A stretch of DNA of 64,000 nt from Gamsiella multidivaricata. Taxonomy: Eukaryota; Mortierellomycota; Mortierellomycetes; Mortierellales; Mortierellaceae. The notes below the pieces were generated by a model, which saw nothing but the letters and a program-made list of their open reading frames with translations, was not told the origin of the DNA and did no database searches. Below, piece by piece: positions 44,401 through 56,569 of this stretch. The DNA is taken from the NCBI RefSeq assembly GCF_025024155.1, contig NW_026251823.1, forward strand, positions 27,007 to 91,006. Direction: 5' to 3'. The translations under genes were made by a program, and so were the position numbers. How positions within the stretch are numbered: the stretch's first letter is position 1; each line of letters begins with the position of its first letter.

Positions 44401-47400
44401 GATCAATAAGGAGGATGCAAAGCAGTACGGGCGTTTGTTTGCTAAGTATGCGCACGCCAATCCACTCAATATCTTTGCGGCGGCGATGAAGCAGCTGGAA
44501 GGCGGTTACGACAACATGGTGCAGCCTCTAGTCGATGCCTGCAAGTACCTGACCGATTTTGGTTACGATGTCCTTGGTTACGCCCTCCTGGAATCCCTAT
44601 CAAAGAAAACGCGGAGCAAGGTTCAGGACGATGGCACAACCGCTGCAAAGTGGATGAATAGTAAGTTGAGCTGAGAGATTAATTGTGCAGCGCTCAGACG
44701 CAGCATGTGAACTTGATACTGGTGTCAGAACTAACAGCCGAGTATGACTAATTTTCTTTGTCCTCTGTACTAGCTCTGGCCTCATTCAGTGGCAACCTGT
44801 ACAGAAAGTACACCTCTGCAGATCTCACAGGGTTGTTGCAATATCTCGTCAACCAGCTGCGACTGGAGAAGGCGCATGATTTAGTAGTTTTGCGCGAGCT
44901 CCTGTCGAAGATGGGCGGCGTGGAGGACTCCAGCAATTTGAATGCATCTCAGCTGCTTGCCATGGCGGGAGGCGACCTGTTGAAGAACGAAGTGCTTTTT
45001 GGAGGAGTGACTGGAGCTGTTATGAAGAAGAACACTAGGAGTTGTCTCCGACTGCAGGACGCTATGATGCATGATAACATTGCCAGTCAGCTATTGGTGC
45101 TGCTTGCCCAACATAGACAGGAGTGCGTTTTCGGAGCGGAAGACATACCGCACTTGAAGGTCCTTAGCAACATTTACGACCAAGCGCATGCTACTTTGCT
45201 GCAGTTCATGGAGTTTCTGTCGTCCAATCTCCAAAAGGAGTATCCTCGTCTGGTCCCATTGCTTGTGGATCTTTGCCTCAAGTACAAGATTGAACCCTCA
45301 ATGGCCATGCACATCGCAAGACCAAAGCTGCAGGACATAACTCGGGTGAGAAGGATGTGGCCAGAAGGGCTTTCTTCACGTAATGGATGTTATTATGTAC
45401 GTTGTTGCTCATATGTCGTTCTGGTCATCATTTGTTTGTAATAGAAGGAGCAGAAGCTGATGACTGTTATCAAGAACAAGGTCGAGGGCAATATAAACGC
45501 TGACGCGCCCGAAACTTCGAGCTCTATGGAGATCGACACGCAGGAAGCGGGTAAAACTGATCTTCCATTGGAAGAGGATGCATGGCTACCATGTCTAGGA
45601 CCGATCGCTCAAGAAGTCCGCAAGATTCTCCCACCAAGGGCATGGCGAGGAATGAAACCACAGTTCTACATTGCCTTTTGGCAGTTGACGCTCTACGACA
45701 TCTACGTTCCTGTGGAGCAATACAAGGCAGAGATTGCAAAACTGAAGCATGCCGTGAACACGATGGATGCAGACCGGACGGTCTACAGTTCAAGTGCACA
45801 GGCGAGGAGGAATCGCGAGAGAGAGCGTCTTTTCCATACTGCGGCCAGACTTGACATGGAGATGGAGAATCAACTTGCCAACCACAAGAATGTCATGGAA
45901 CGACTTCGTCGGGAGAAGCGCTATTGGTTTCAAGGCTGTACGTATACTTAAAGACCGCTGATTATGTTTGCTTCTGCTAATGTAATAGTATCTTATCTAA
46001 TCTAATCTTATCTAATGGGATTGGATCTATTTTGTTGGTAGTGGACTCGGATCGTCAGGAGATCATCGGCCAAGTCATCCAGCACTGCATTTACCCCAGA
46101 GCGATCTTATCTGGTTTGGACGCCATGTTCTGCGCAAAGTTCATTCAAGTGCTGCACTCGATTGGCACTTTTAACTTTTCAACATTAACGCTTTATGACA
46201 AGGTGTGTGCTTGTTCATGTCCTGTTTATCCAGGCTTAGTTAGGAAAGACTTCAGGCATACTAACTTCATCTCCTTCCTTTCCATACGCATTCTAGTTGC
46301 TTTTGGAGCCTGACCGTCTTTTGTTCTTGTCATCCGAGAACGAGGCCAAAATGTTTGGTCGTTTCCTTTGCGAGGTCTTGTCAAGTCTGTCCCGCTGGCA
46401 TGTAAACCGAACGCTTTATGAAGAAGAGGGCCGAGGTAACAACCTGCCTGGGTTCCAGTGCAAGTGGGCCTCGCCGAATACAGATGGCACAGATGAGTAC
46501 TTGGACTATGAGCAGTTCAGGCACGCACTCTACAAGTGGCACACCATGTTGTATCGGGTAAATCATCAGATCTCAAGCGCTTGCACGTCTTCCTTATGTA
46601 TCACACCCACTAACTCTCTCTCACCTATACGACGCCCGGTTTGAGCTAGATGTTTGCTTCTGCATTGGAGTCGGCAGAGTACATGCGGATCAAGAACACA
46701 ATCATAATCCTGCGAGAGATTGCTCCATGCTATCCCACATTGTCGGTGGTAGGAACACGGCTCATGAAGATTATCAAGACAATCGCCGGCAATGAACAGA
46801 GGGACGACTTGAAGCTTCTGGCGAACGCCTACGCGGGCGTTTTGAAAAAGTCCAAGGACAGCAACAAGTGGATGCCAGTAGCGCAGTTCCACATTCACAG
46901 GTCAACAGCCGAGTCGAGTACTATCAGTGAGAGCGCTGCAAAAGACAGTGCCGCCGCCTTGGGCGACCCTAGCCGCTCCAGCCCAGATCAGTCAAAAGCG
47001 AGTCCCGCCAAACTGCCAGAGTCCAAGAATGACCCAAAGGACTCTGACGAGCGAAGGTAATATGCTGCTGACTTGTAGTTAAAGTGCAGACATCCGTACT
47101 CTGCGTCGCCTTTAATATTGATTTATACCTATTTATTCTACAATTCTTATGTCTATCAGTGGACGACAGTCGACTATTAACCCAAGTTATGCTTCTCAAA
47201 ATGCAAGGGATCGGGTTACGTCTGTAAAGGACTCACGAGTTGGAGGAACTATATCACCGGGAGGGGTCGGACGAAGAAGCGTTGTACCATTGCCACCAAA
47301 ACCAGGTACGCCGGTTTACGAAGGTCGACACGACCATACAGCAAATTTTTCTGGCAGGGATGGTCGTGAGCAGGCGTCGAGAGACAGGGATCTGCCAGGT

Positions 47401-49807
47401 GTTAATCTGTCGCGTTCCGACAAGCCGCCTGAACTCCTTGTGATTTCTCTGAAGAACGGACCGCGCGACACACAGGATACCAAGGACTTGAACAAGGACC
47501 CGAAGCGCGAGGCTAGAGATGGGGCTAGAGATGGACCTCGAGAAAATACAAGAGATAATACGAAGGAATCTACCAGGGATCCTCCGAGGGATTCAACCAG
47601 GGATCCGGCAAGGGATTCTATTAGAGACCCTACTAGGGACAGCGTCAAGGATATCGGCAGGGATTACCATCGCGACAGTAACGGCCACCGTGACAGCATC
47701 AGGGACGTAGGAGCTCGAGAGAGAATGCGGGATTTAGGAGACGGCGCTGATCGCGATCCTCGTAGCGAGATAAAGACTTCGTCCCTCTTGTCGCCAGATC
47801 TTCGTGATCGTCGCGACCTTCGAGATCCTCGCGACCCTCGTGACATTGCCGCGAGTCGAAAGGAGCTGAGGGACTCCGCACCGCGAGACCCCAGGGATAG
47901 AGACCCTCGAGAGCTGATTCGCACCGACACCCGAGATGGACGTGATGCTCGCGACAGCAGGGCTCAGGCAGGCTCTAATCGCGATGGTCGCAGAGATCGA
48001 CAGAGGGCCGAGCCCAGCCAAAGAGATCAGGATCGACGCACATCTGACCGTAGAGATCCTAGGGACAGGGACGAGCCTACACAGAGTAGCCGAGCTAGAG
48101 TCCCATCTCCCAGACGAGGCGATGACAAGAGTAAAGCGGATGGACGCGATCGAGATGCAGGCAATAGCTCGCGGGATCATAATGCTGGTGGCCGTTCAAA
48201 CAGTCGGACCAGGGACTCACCTTCGAGAAGAGTTGATGATAAAGCCAAAACAGGCGATCGGGATTCAAGGGACACTAGGGACTCCAGAGATGCCGCGTCA
48301 TCCGGCAATGGGTCCCGGGATCAGAATTCTGTCGCTCGGTCCACTGCACGCGAAGAGCAGGATCATAGCCGTGAGGACTTGCGTGACGATGGCCGTTCCT
48401 CGTTACGTCGCTTGGGATCATCACGGCAGGAATCGTCGCCGCGACAGGAGCTTTCATCTCGTGATCGGGAAGCAAGGGATCCGAGGGATACTAGAGACAG
48501 TAGGGACTCTAGGGACTCTAGGGACTCCAGGGATTCCAGGGACAGCCGAGATAACAGGGACACAAGGGATACCAGAGATGCCAGAGACGCTAGGGATTCC
48601 ACGCCATCAGGCGCTGGTTTTCGAGAAAACAATCCTAATACCCACCAAAACAGCCGTGATATTCCAGATCATATCCGTGAAGAGGTCCGCGATGACGCTC
48701 GTCCCACTTCAAGTCGTGGAGGGGTTCCATCAGGTTCATTGCGGCAGGATCCTTCGTCTCGTGACAGAGGTTCTCGTCGACAGGAAGTGGCTCAGGAAGG
48801 TAAGATATCAGTCCATTTCGACTTGGAGAAAACTTTGACAGCAAACTGCCAATGTACGCTGCTTACCAATATCTATGACGTTTTTTGTTACAAGCTGTAG
48901 GTGAGGCACGGAGATCGTCTAGAGAGTCTCAGAACCGGTCAGAGCGCTCATCAGAATCGGGTGATCGAAAGCGTGGACGAGAGAGCCGTAACGCCAGCGT
49001 TGATAGAGAAAAGGATAAGGACCGGGAGAGAGATAGGGAATCGAAACGACGTCGCGAAGGCTCCGTTGCGGATACGGCCAAGGAAGGAGGAGCCAGGAGC
49101 TCGAGCTCCAGCCGCAAGCGACATATTGAGCCGGATGAAAATCGCGACTCTCCCTCAACTAAAGAGCGGTCCCGTGAAGTGTCTTCGTCGCTTGCAACAG
49201 GTGCAGGAGCAGAAGCCTTGAGTGCTGATAGCATGGCCATGCCACCTCCACCGCGGACAGAACCTATTGTTTCGGTGCCTGTTGATGCAAATGCATCGAC
49301 TGCGAAACCAACTTCTAGCACGCCATTGCTCACCACTTCGGGAACCAAAAGGATCAAGTTGAATCGTCCGACAGACAGCGGCAGCCCTTTGGCATCGCCT
49401 CTGCCAACCGCGACAAACTCACCAACCTCTGCAACGCCACGCAAGGAAAGCGAGCTATCGTCGCAGTCCTTGGCTGAGGTGGGGCTCACGACAAGCTCCC
49501 TCCGTTCCAGATCTAGTCATACTGAAGTGCTCGAGACCGGAATCTCTACTGCAAGGGCTTCTGAAGAGGATTCGAGGCGCGAGTAAGTGCTCTTTCTAAT
49601 TGTTTTTTTTGGTCTTGGGCTGTATTTTTCGTGAACTTTATATTAACTAGCATAATCGCGTGTTTCAGTCGTAGAGTCGAATCCTCCCGGTCAAGAGAGG
49701 CTGGCAACAGCTCAGGCCATGGCTATGGTCGTAGCAGCGGCAGTGGCGGCAATGGTGGCGGAGGCGGAGGCTCCAGTAGCGGAGGTCGTCGTCGCCGACG
49801 TGCATAA
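41455..49807 (+). CDS. THO2: THO complex subunit 2 (THO2/THOC2)
   Basis: Predicted 2,183-residue scaffold of the THO/TREX complex, which couples transcription to mRNA export in the nucleus. Seventeen exons close in phase: 41455-41504, 41618-41897, 42010-42137, 42387-42541, 42632-42828, 42970-43068, 43174-43269, 43372-44146, 44244-44660, 44774-45345, 45445-45937, 46042-46202, 46297-46557, 46650-47056, 47160-48799, 48901-49582, 49669-49807. Landmarks: QQKYNLLREESEGYSKLI, YFDLDPNRVLAIALDVF, LLRNSFVRLEDLYPYL, RWKQTGSDEDL at the start, and GPIAQEVRKILPPRAWRG. The conserved body ends near residue 1,360. The remaining tail is extremely rich in RD/RDSRD repeats, then a Ser/Thr-rich segment and a Gly/Arg C-terminus. 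The fifth intron uses a GC donor (GCAAGT at 42829). Confidence 0.93.
47420..48620 (+). repeat. Coding tandem repeat: RD-rich array of THO2
   Basis: Hexanucleotide to nine-base units coding R-D-x or R-D-S-R-D repeat across about 1.2 kb, most regular near 48481-48600, where AGGGACTCT and close variants recur. The array keeps one frame open throughout. Confidence 0.85.
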
Positions 49808-49886
49808 AGAAAGGGTCATTTAGTTCTTGGAGGCAGCATCGGCACCATTTCATATTTTCGTATTCTTCTAGCGTTTAATATATTTA

Positions 49887-52274
49887 TTACAGCGCGCGTT
49901 TTTCTATGGTGAAGATGAAGTGGTAATAATGGAAATGGTTAGGATAAGGCCGGTTAATATATGGTGAACAAAAACAATGGATTTGCATCGGTCCTCGTCA
50001 TGGCACTTACCATCGTAGTACCAGGTGCGGACGGTCCTGTCATCGCTAGAGCTAACAAACATGCTTTGCTTTGGAGACCAGACAGCGTTGTATACCATGG
50101 CTTCGTGTCCCTGCAACTTTTGAAGTATATCTCCGGATTCTTGATCCCAAATATAGACTAGTCCGTCCTCCGATCCTCCTACTAGTAACGAGTTATGTGC
50201 AAATCCAGCCCGAATGAAGTTTTTGGACGTGTTCTGGTGGCCCTTTAACTTACGCAGTGGCCGGGTCTGGCAAGTGGTACCGATGAAAAAGCATCGTTGC
50301 ATTAGTCAACCAGCCAAGTATAATACGCATCCTGCTTAGTGGTTTGGTATCAGTCTTACCATGCGAACGTCCCAGAGACGATTAGAGTTGTCTTTGGAGC
50401 TGCTCAGAAGCAGGGTGCCATTGGAGTTCATGGCGACAGAAGTAACTTCACCCAGATGTGAGGTGATAGTCTTAATACACACGCCAGAAATTAGGTCCCA
50501 GAACTTAATGGTATTGTCTTTGGATCCGCTCACGATCAAGTTGCCGATTGGATTAAGGATGACCTTGGAGACCGCCAGTTGATGTCCACTGAATGTCTTG
50601 ACGACTTGTCCAGTCGTCAGGTCGTGCAGCCTGACAATCTTGTCATATCCACCAGAAACAACGTGGTTCTAAAAAGTAATAAAACACACCGACGCGTTTA
50701 GAAATGGTAAGCTGAGCTAGTTCCTGTCAATTACTTTGACGAAGAAAATTTGAGATGTCAGCTTACACTAGTCGGGTGGTATTTTACTGTGTAGACATCG
50801 CCGGAATGGCCCCCAAGAGTTGCTCGGCATTGTGCCTTTGGACCCTTGATATCCCAAATTTTGACAGTCGAGTCACCACTGGCACTAGCCGCTGTCGTAC
50901 CGCCGTCGTTTGACGACACGTCCCAGATCCTGGAGGAATGACCTTCTAGAATGTGGAGGCAGTTGCCCGTTTCCGTATCCCAGATACGCAGTGTATTGTC
51001 GCTAGATCGTAAAGGTGTACAGAGGCGCAAATGATCAGACTTCAACATAACACGTGCAGAAGTAAATGCATAGGAAGGAACCTTACCTTGATCCAGATAT
51101 GATCGAACGCCCCTCGGCACCTACAAAATCAGCGCACTTTACATTGCCACGATGGCCTAGCATGACTGTTCGCGTTGCATTAGGGATTACGAATGGAGAA
51201 AAATCCTGTAATAGCGTCTCCACGATAGGCGAAATCCTTGGGTGATATCGCGAGACCTCGATCTGATACGCAACTGCTTGGCGCAGCAAGTTGAGCAATC
51301 TATTCGGAGGCACATATACCGATCCTATTTGAGTTTAAGTTAGCGAAGATCCACCGTCATTCATAATAAAAGTTGAATTACTAGGGAAACTGTACCATCC
51401 TTGACAGAGTTTTCGACCTCAAGCATGCTTTGAAACTGCTCCACCAGCCTGTCTCTTCCTTGAGCAATTCCCTCCCAGTTCTTAAATGAGGGCGCGTCAT
51501 GGATTGATTTTGTTGTGAGAAGGTAGCACAAGTCCTTGAACTCGATGGGCGTCTTCTGATGCTGCTCGAGAGGCTTAAGACGCTTTTGAAGAAATGTAAA
51601 GGCCTGTGCAATAGGAGAATTTAGTAATTAATGATTGTATTTGTCAAGGTTGAGGTCCTGCAAATGAAGTCCTAAGAGAAAAAAAAGACGCCGTATCGAG
51701 ATCGGTGAAGTATACCTTCTGCATCTCACGGTGTTCGATGTATTCCAAATACTGCTGCTTATAAACTGCGAAGAGAAAGCTCTTCTGGTTCTTGAATAAC
51801 GGCTTCGAACAGATCTTGTCGACCTCTGCCCACTCCCCATCTATGACAGCAATGAGGTATACCAGTATTAGATATTTACTCGATATGATGCCATAAACGC
51901 ACAGAAATGCGAATAGTTTTACATACCGATAATGGCCTTCTTTAACCGGCGTGTTTCATTCGTGTCGTCCTCGCGCTCATGCCATTTGACGTTAGATTCG
52001 TCTTGAATTGTCGTTTGAGAGGCATTGTAGCCCTCGTCTGCAAGGTACTGCATGATCATGCGGATGATATCCTGTAGGTCATTGTCCATTGGGTACAAAT
52101 GCGTAAGGACCGTTGCCTTGTCAGAGAGACATGGAGTACTCAAGTGAGCGATAAAGATAAGAACTTGCGTACCTCGCGAATGTGCGGATCATTTGGGTTG
52201 AAGATGTCTTCGGTGGGCCGTATTCTATTGGGATTCATGCCAACATGGCTGTGGGTAGCTGCCATGGCAGGCAT
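49887..52274 (-). CDS. LisH-CTLH WD40 protein (SMU1/WDR47-like architecture)
   Basis: Predicted 544-residue protein. Phase-checked exons: 52274-52173, 52071-51927, 51840-51716, 51603-51396, 51324-51087, 51001-50767, 50668-50360, 50266-50011, 49903-49887. The N-terminus has a LisH helix pair (DIIRMIMQYLADEGYNASQT) and a CTLH-like region to about residue 170. SVYVPPNRLLNLLRQAVAYQ resembles the segment before the propeller in SMU1. Seven WD40 blades follow, such as SSDNTLRIWDTETGNCLHIL and SGSKDNTIKFWDL. The last exon is only 17 bases (EKRAL stop). LisH proteins usually dimerise. I cannot decide between a splicing role (SMU1-like) and another complex, so no symbol is given. An alternative start is at 52143 or at the ATG reading MDNDLQD. 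Confidence 0.82.
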
Positions 52275-52804
52275 CCTATATAAATAGCCGATATTGGTCC
52301 AAAGTGGAGGTAATAGTAGTAACTTTATCGTTAACCGCCAAGTTCGGTACCACGCGCACTCTTGATTTCCCAAGTATCAGTAGAGAAATGTAGAAGATGC
52401 GGACAAAAATGCTTTACGTCCTCTTGGTAGATCCAATGTCCTGACTGTTTCCGATATTCATGGCGTGCTCAGAAGAGTCAACCTGGGCGAGTTCAGCGCG
52501 ATGGGAGATGTCCTTGTCTAAGGTCGTCATTCAGTAGCTGGGCTTCAAGAATGCACAGAGTTCAAATACTGGTATAGTCCTAACTCTGCTCCCGGTTCCT
52601 CTGAGTCGGTTAGTACGTAAGTGATCAACGATGTAGAGGGTTGCGGAGTCGATGGGCGCCGAAAGAAATACGAAAACGGTCACCGTACCAATGCAGCTGC
52701 CTGCACCTTTGCTTTGATTGCCTGCAACATCCCTTAGCGCTTACGACCCCGCAACGCCCATCTTAATAGCCCATCAAAGGAGCGCGTACACCAGGACGAT
52801 CGCC

Positions 52805-55800
52805 ATGATGAACAGGGACATGCTTAAGCTTCGAAAGGATCCAACCATCCCGCCATCCGCCGCCACTGTCACGCCATTGAATGCAACTGCAGTCTCAGGA
52901 AGAGGAAGCGGCTCTCGAAATCGCACTTCGCCGAAAGGATCACGATCGGGATCAGGGTCGGTATCGGGACATGCTTCTTTAGCCGCTGCGGCTGCATCGT
53001 CGACTTCAGCAACATCGAATCACTCTGCTCCCTCAACCTTGGTTGCAGCCGCGTCCACAACAGCAGGGACGTCGGGTTCTGCCTCGACAAATGGCTCTAG
53101 CTTGGGTGTCAGCCAAGGCGGTCCTAACCAAGGCACAGGGGCTGGTTCAGGATTATCGGTAATGCAAGGAAACGGACATTCTCAGCTCTCATCGCGTACC
53201 AATGGGTCAACTGGGACATCCAGGCAGAATATGACCCAAAGTGGGACTCCTTATACCTTCAAATTTGACACCAATGGAGCGCTATGGGCTCTATCAGCAT
53301 CACCAGACTATTCAATGGTTGCAGTAGTGGGTCGCGATGGTAAACTTGACATTGATGACATAGGACAATGATTCGAATTGCTATTGTTTTCTAGTACTGC
53401 CTTTATTGATCGAAGGTCGTCTTCTACAAACCACAGTGCTAAAGATCCTTAGCGTCACAGATACTGGGGCCGAGGAAACAATCAACCTAAAGACTGTGGG
53501 GATCCGGAACAATTTTACAGGAAGCACGGATGTCAAATGGGGACCTACAACAGGTAGCCAGGCCTTTCTACCACAAATGCATTCAATATAATGTTTGGAT
53601 TTTGCAGCTAACAGGATGAACTCCTCTAACTCTAGGTAGAGATGCAAAAATTGCGACAATAGGCACAAACGGACCCATCGTCATTTGGGACGTTGGAACC
53701 CATAACAAAATCGGTAGGACCAATTTTCAGGGCATGCTTACGTGTGAAAATATCCTGAGAGGGAAACTGAAGACCAGACGGCTTACGGTTTGTCTCCATG
53801 CTACCCCTCTACCTGAAACTCGTTGCGATAAGATCGAACTATCAAGGAGCACACGAGATCGGTCCATCGGATATGTTTTTCACCACAGGAGCCGAATTTA
53901 CTTTTGAGCGCATCATCAGACTCAACAGTCCGTCTTTGGGTAAAGAGCCGTGCCATCGAGATACTTGATCCACAAATCAATGTTTTGATCTGCAATCTTG
54001 ATTCGTAGCCCAAATAACACATGTATATCCCTCTTTCTTTCTTTTTTTTTTTTTTTTTTAAACGCTTTATAGGACTTGCGCCTCCGCGGTAGGCCAGGAT
54101 TGGTGATGGAAACAAAGGATATTGTTCGGGAGGTTCAGTTCAATCCTGTATCAGTGAACGATATTGTAGCTGGCTACGAGAGCGGGAATATACAGGTAAA
54201 GCTCACTCTCACCATGTCAACCTCAAAGATCATATATTTCAGCAATTCAGGTGTTGCTGCTTATGGCCTTTGTCCTACTTTCTGCAATACTCGGTAGCGA
54301 TGGGACCTCCGGAACGTGAGCGCAAGCGAGAAAAAGTTTATGGCGCACATGGGATTCGTAACATCCCTCGATTACCATCCTAGCGGTCGCTTTTTGGCCA
54401 GCGGTGGCCGCGATAGGACCATTAAAGTAAGCCATAGGGTTCTTTGGTCTAGCATATCAATGTTCACTTGCTTCATGCTTGGTGTCAAGGCCATTTTCGG
54501 CCGTCTAATCAACCCCGGTTGTAAACCGTAATAGGTCTGGGACATGGACGACGAGAAGCGGAGGGAAATCTACATTATACCCACCATCCAGTATACCTCG
54601 AAAGTGCAGTGGCGACCAAACCGGCCTTACCATCTTGCTGCTAGTTTCAAAGACGAGTCCACAGTTCAAATTTTTGATGTCCGGCGACCGTTTGTACCCT
54701 TACATGTCCTTACGCAGCACGACAAGGATGCGACAGCTATTCTCTGGAAGGACTCGGATGTGCTCTGGACGGTGTCAAAGGACAAGACGTTCGCCTCTAC
54801 TCTTATAAAGGGTCAGACTCAATCTGCCGATTTGCTACCCAGCGGAAAGGCTGCCATGAACTGCTATGGACAAGTGGCGTTTACAGTTCTGAGCAAAGGT
54901 GCACTCGACTCATTTGAAAAAGACCTCATCGCACGGCCTGGACGGCCAAATGCGAAATCCATGGCGCTTGATGGGAGCTCAGAGGTAGAGGACCTTCAGG
55001 ACTCTGTGCAGGTCGAAAGGAGAACCAGAAATTGTTACTAAGGCTGCAGCTAATTTCTTTGCTGTCTCCTTTCGTATGTGCATATTTTACAACTAGGCAA
55101 CTGTGTATCGCACAAGGCAAACAGGAGGTGTCTTTGATTGTGAGTTGTTTAACCACGAATCATTCATATACTGCGCTCAAAACTATTCAACCGAGGCAGG
55201 CAATGTTCGGAACGCATGTGAACACAACTCAAATATTGCATGGCAGGCCAACAAATTTCGCGATTCTCAAACCTGGACAGCCATCAAGTTGTTCTATAGC
55301 GATATGGCTGAGTCTGCTATGGTCGTATCTCAGGGTGAGTCTCCGTCAAGAACAAAGACAGGATCATGGTATTGGCTTGATTATCTTTATCAGAGAGCAA
55401 CACATACTGATCCACTCCATTTATCGCTCTTTTCTGGTGCTTGGCCTTTTCAGTCGAAGCTGCTTCAGCCGAAGTGACTGTAAGTAATGGCGATCTTTGA
55501 AGAGCAGCTCTTCAGTGTACCTAATGCTCATGAATACGCCGCCCGTTTATTTTACTATGATTTCTAGACCACCAACAGGCCCAAGGACGGCCAACCAAAG
55601 GATGATGGAGATGAGGACTCAGATGATCTGGAGATGCACGTATCTAGACCTGCTGTTCCCAGTTTATTCGCCATAAAGGTCTCTGATGCGCCTATAAAGC
55701 GGGATTGGTCGCACAAGGAGACGATCCGCAGCTTGCTGGAATATTACGCGGAGCAGGGCGAGGTGCAGATGTGTGTTACCATATTACTTGTGCTTGCAGA

Positions 55801-56464
55801 CGAGAAAGATCTTCCAGAGTCCAGTCGCTCGCAACAGTGGTTTGGATCCTACATTGATTTGCTGTCTCGATTCAAGCTCTGGAGCATCGCAACAGCCGTC
55901 TCGCAGGCCTGCAAGGACCCTAGCATCCATACGATGAACCAGGACTCCACAACTATTCACACATCCTGCTCAAGCTGCATGAAGCCCATTTTGACCAGGG
56001 CACCTACGTCGACTGGATTTTGGGCCTGCGATCGATGTCGCAAGGTCCTCAGTTCCTGCTCGATCTGTCACAAGACTGTGCGAGGTATCTTTACGTGGTG
56101 CACACATTGCTCTCACGGATTCCATCTACAGCATGCGCAGGAATGGTTCTCGCAGTCTGCAGAGTGTCCAACCGGTTGCGGTCACCAATGCTTTCCTGAG
56201 ATGTTCAAGATTCAGCAGGAACAGGAGCAGCAGCAGCAACGCCAACTCCAGCAGCAGTTGCTACAACAACAAACGCCTGATGATGATGCCGTACATGACC
56301 TATCCACAGCATACCACCACCCGCGCCCTCATCATCCACTTCAGGAGCAGGCCTCCTATCCCCCACATAGTCATTCACGGATGGGCGAGGTTTTGGAAAA
56401 AGGATCATCCCCATTACCCTATGTAACTTACTCAGGCACCAATTCCTTCAGTAATAAAATGTAA
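52805..56464 (+). CDS. RTC1: WDR24/RTC1 (SEA2), GATOR2/SEACAT subunit
   Basis: Predicted 899-residue component of the GATOR2 (yeast SEACAT) complex, which acts upstream of TORC1 at the vacuole. Phase-checked exons: 52805-53339, 53437-53553, 53636-53713, 53833-53939, 54073-54195, 54298-54426, 54535-54984, 55097-55334, 55454-55479, 55568-56464. A Ser/Gly-rich N-terminal tail precedes the propeller. Typical blades are IKEHTRSVHRICFSPQEPNL, NPVSVNDIVAGYESGNIQ and LDYHPSGRFLASGGRDRTIK. CEHNSNIAWQANKFRDSQTW matches the middle region. The C-terminus has a RING-like zinc domain from CSSCMKPI to CPTGCGHQC, then a Gln-rich tail. The start is uncertain, since the frame is open upstream with only non-ATG codons. 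Confidence 0.87.
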
Positions 56465-56569
56465 TTCCATTACACCTTTATTTGTCAAATGCTTAAAAAA
56501 AATCGAAACCAAGAAAAAAAAGTGCCGAGGGGTTAATGAGGGTGAATAGAGTCTAGAGGGTAAAAGTGC

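Noticed and set aside
47316..48632. Long antisense and alternate-frame ORFs in the THO2 tail
   Set aside because: The RD-repeat DNA keeps several frames open; the THO2 frame is the only one linked by splice phases to the conserved body.
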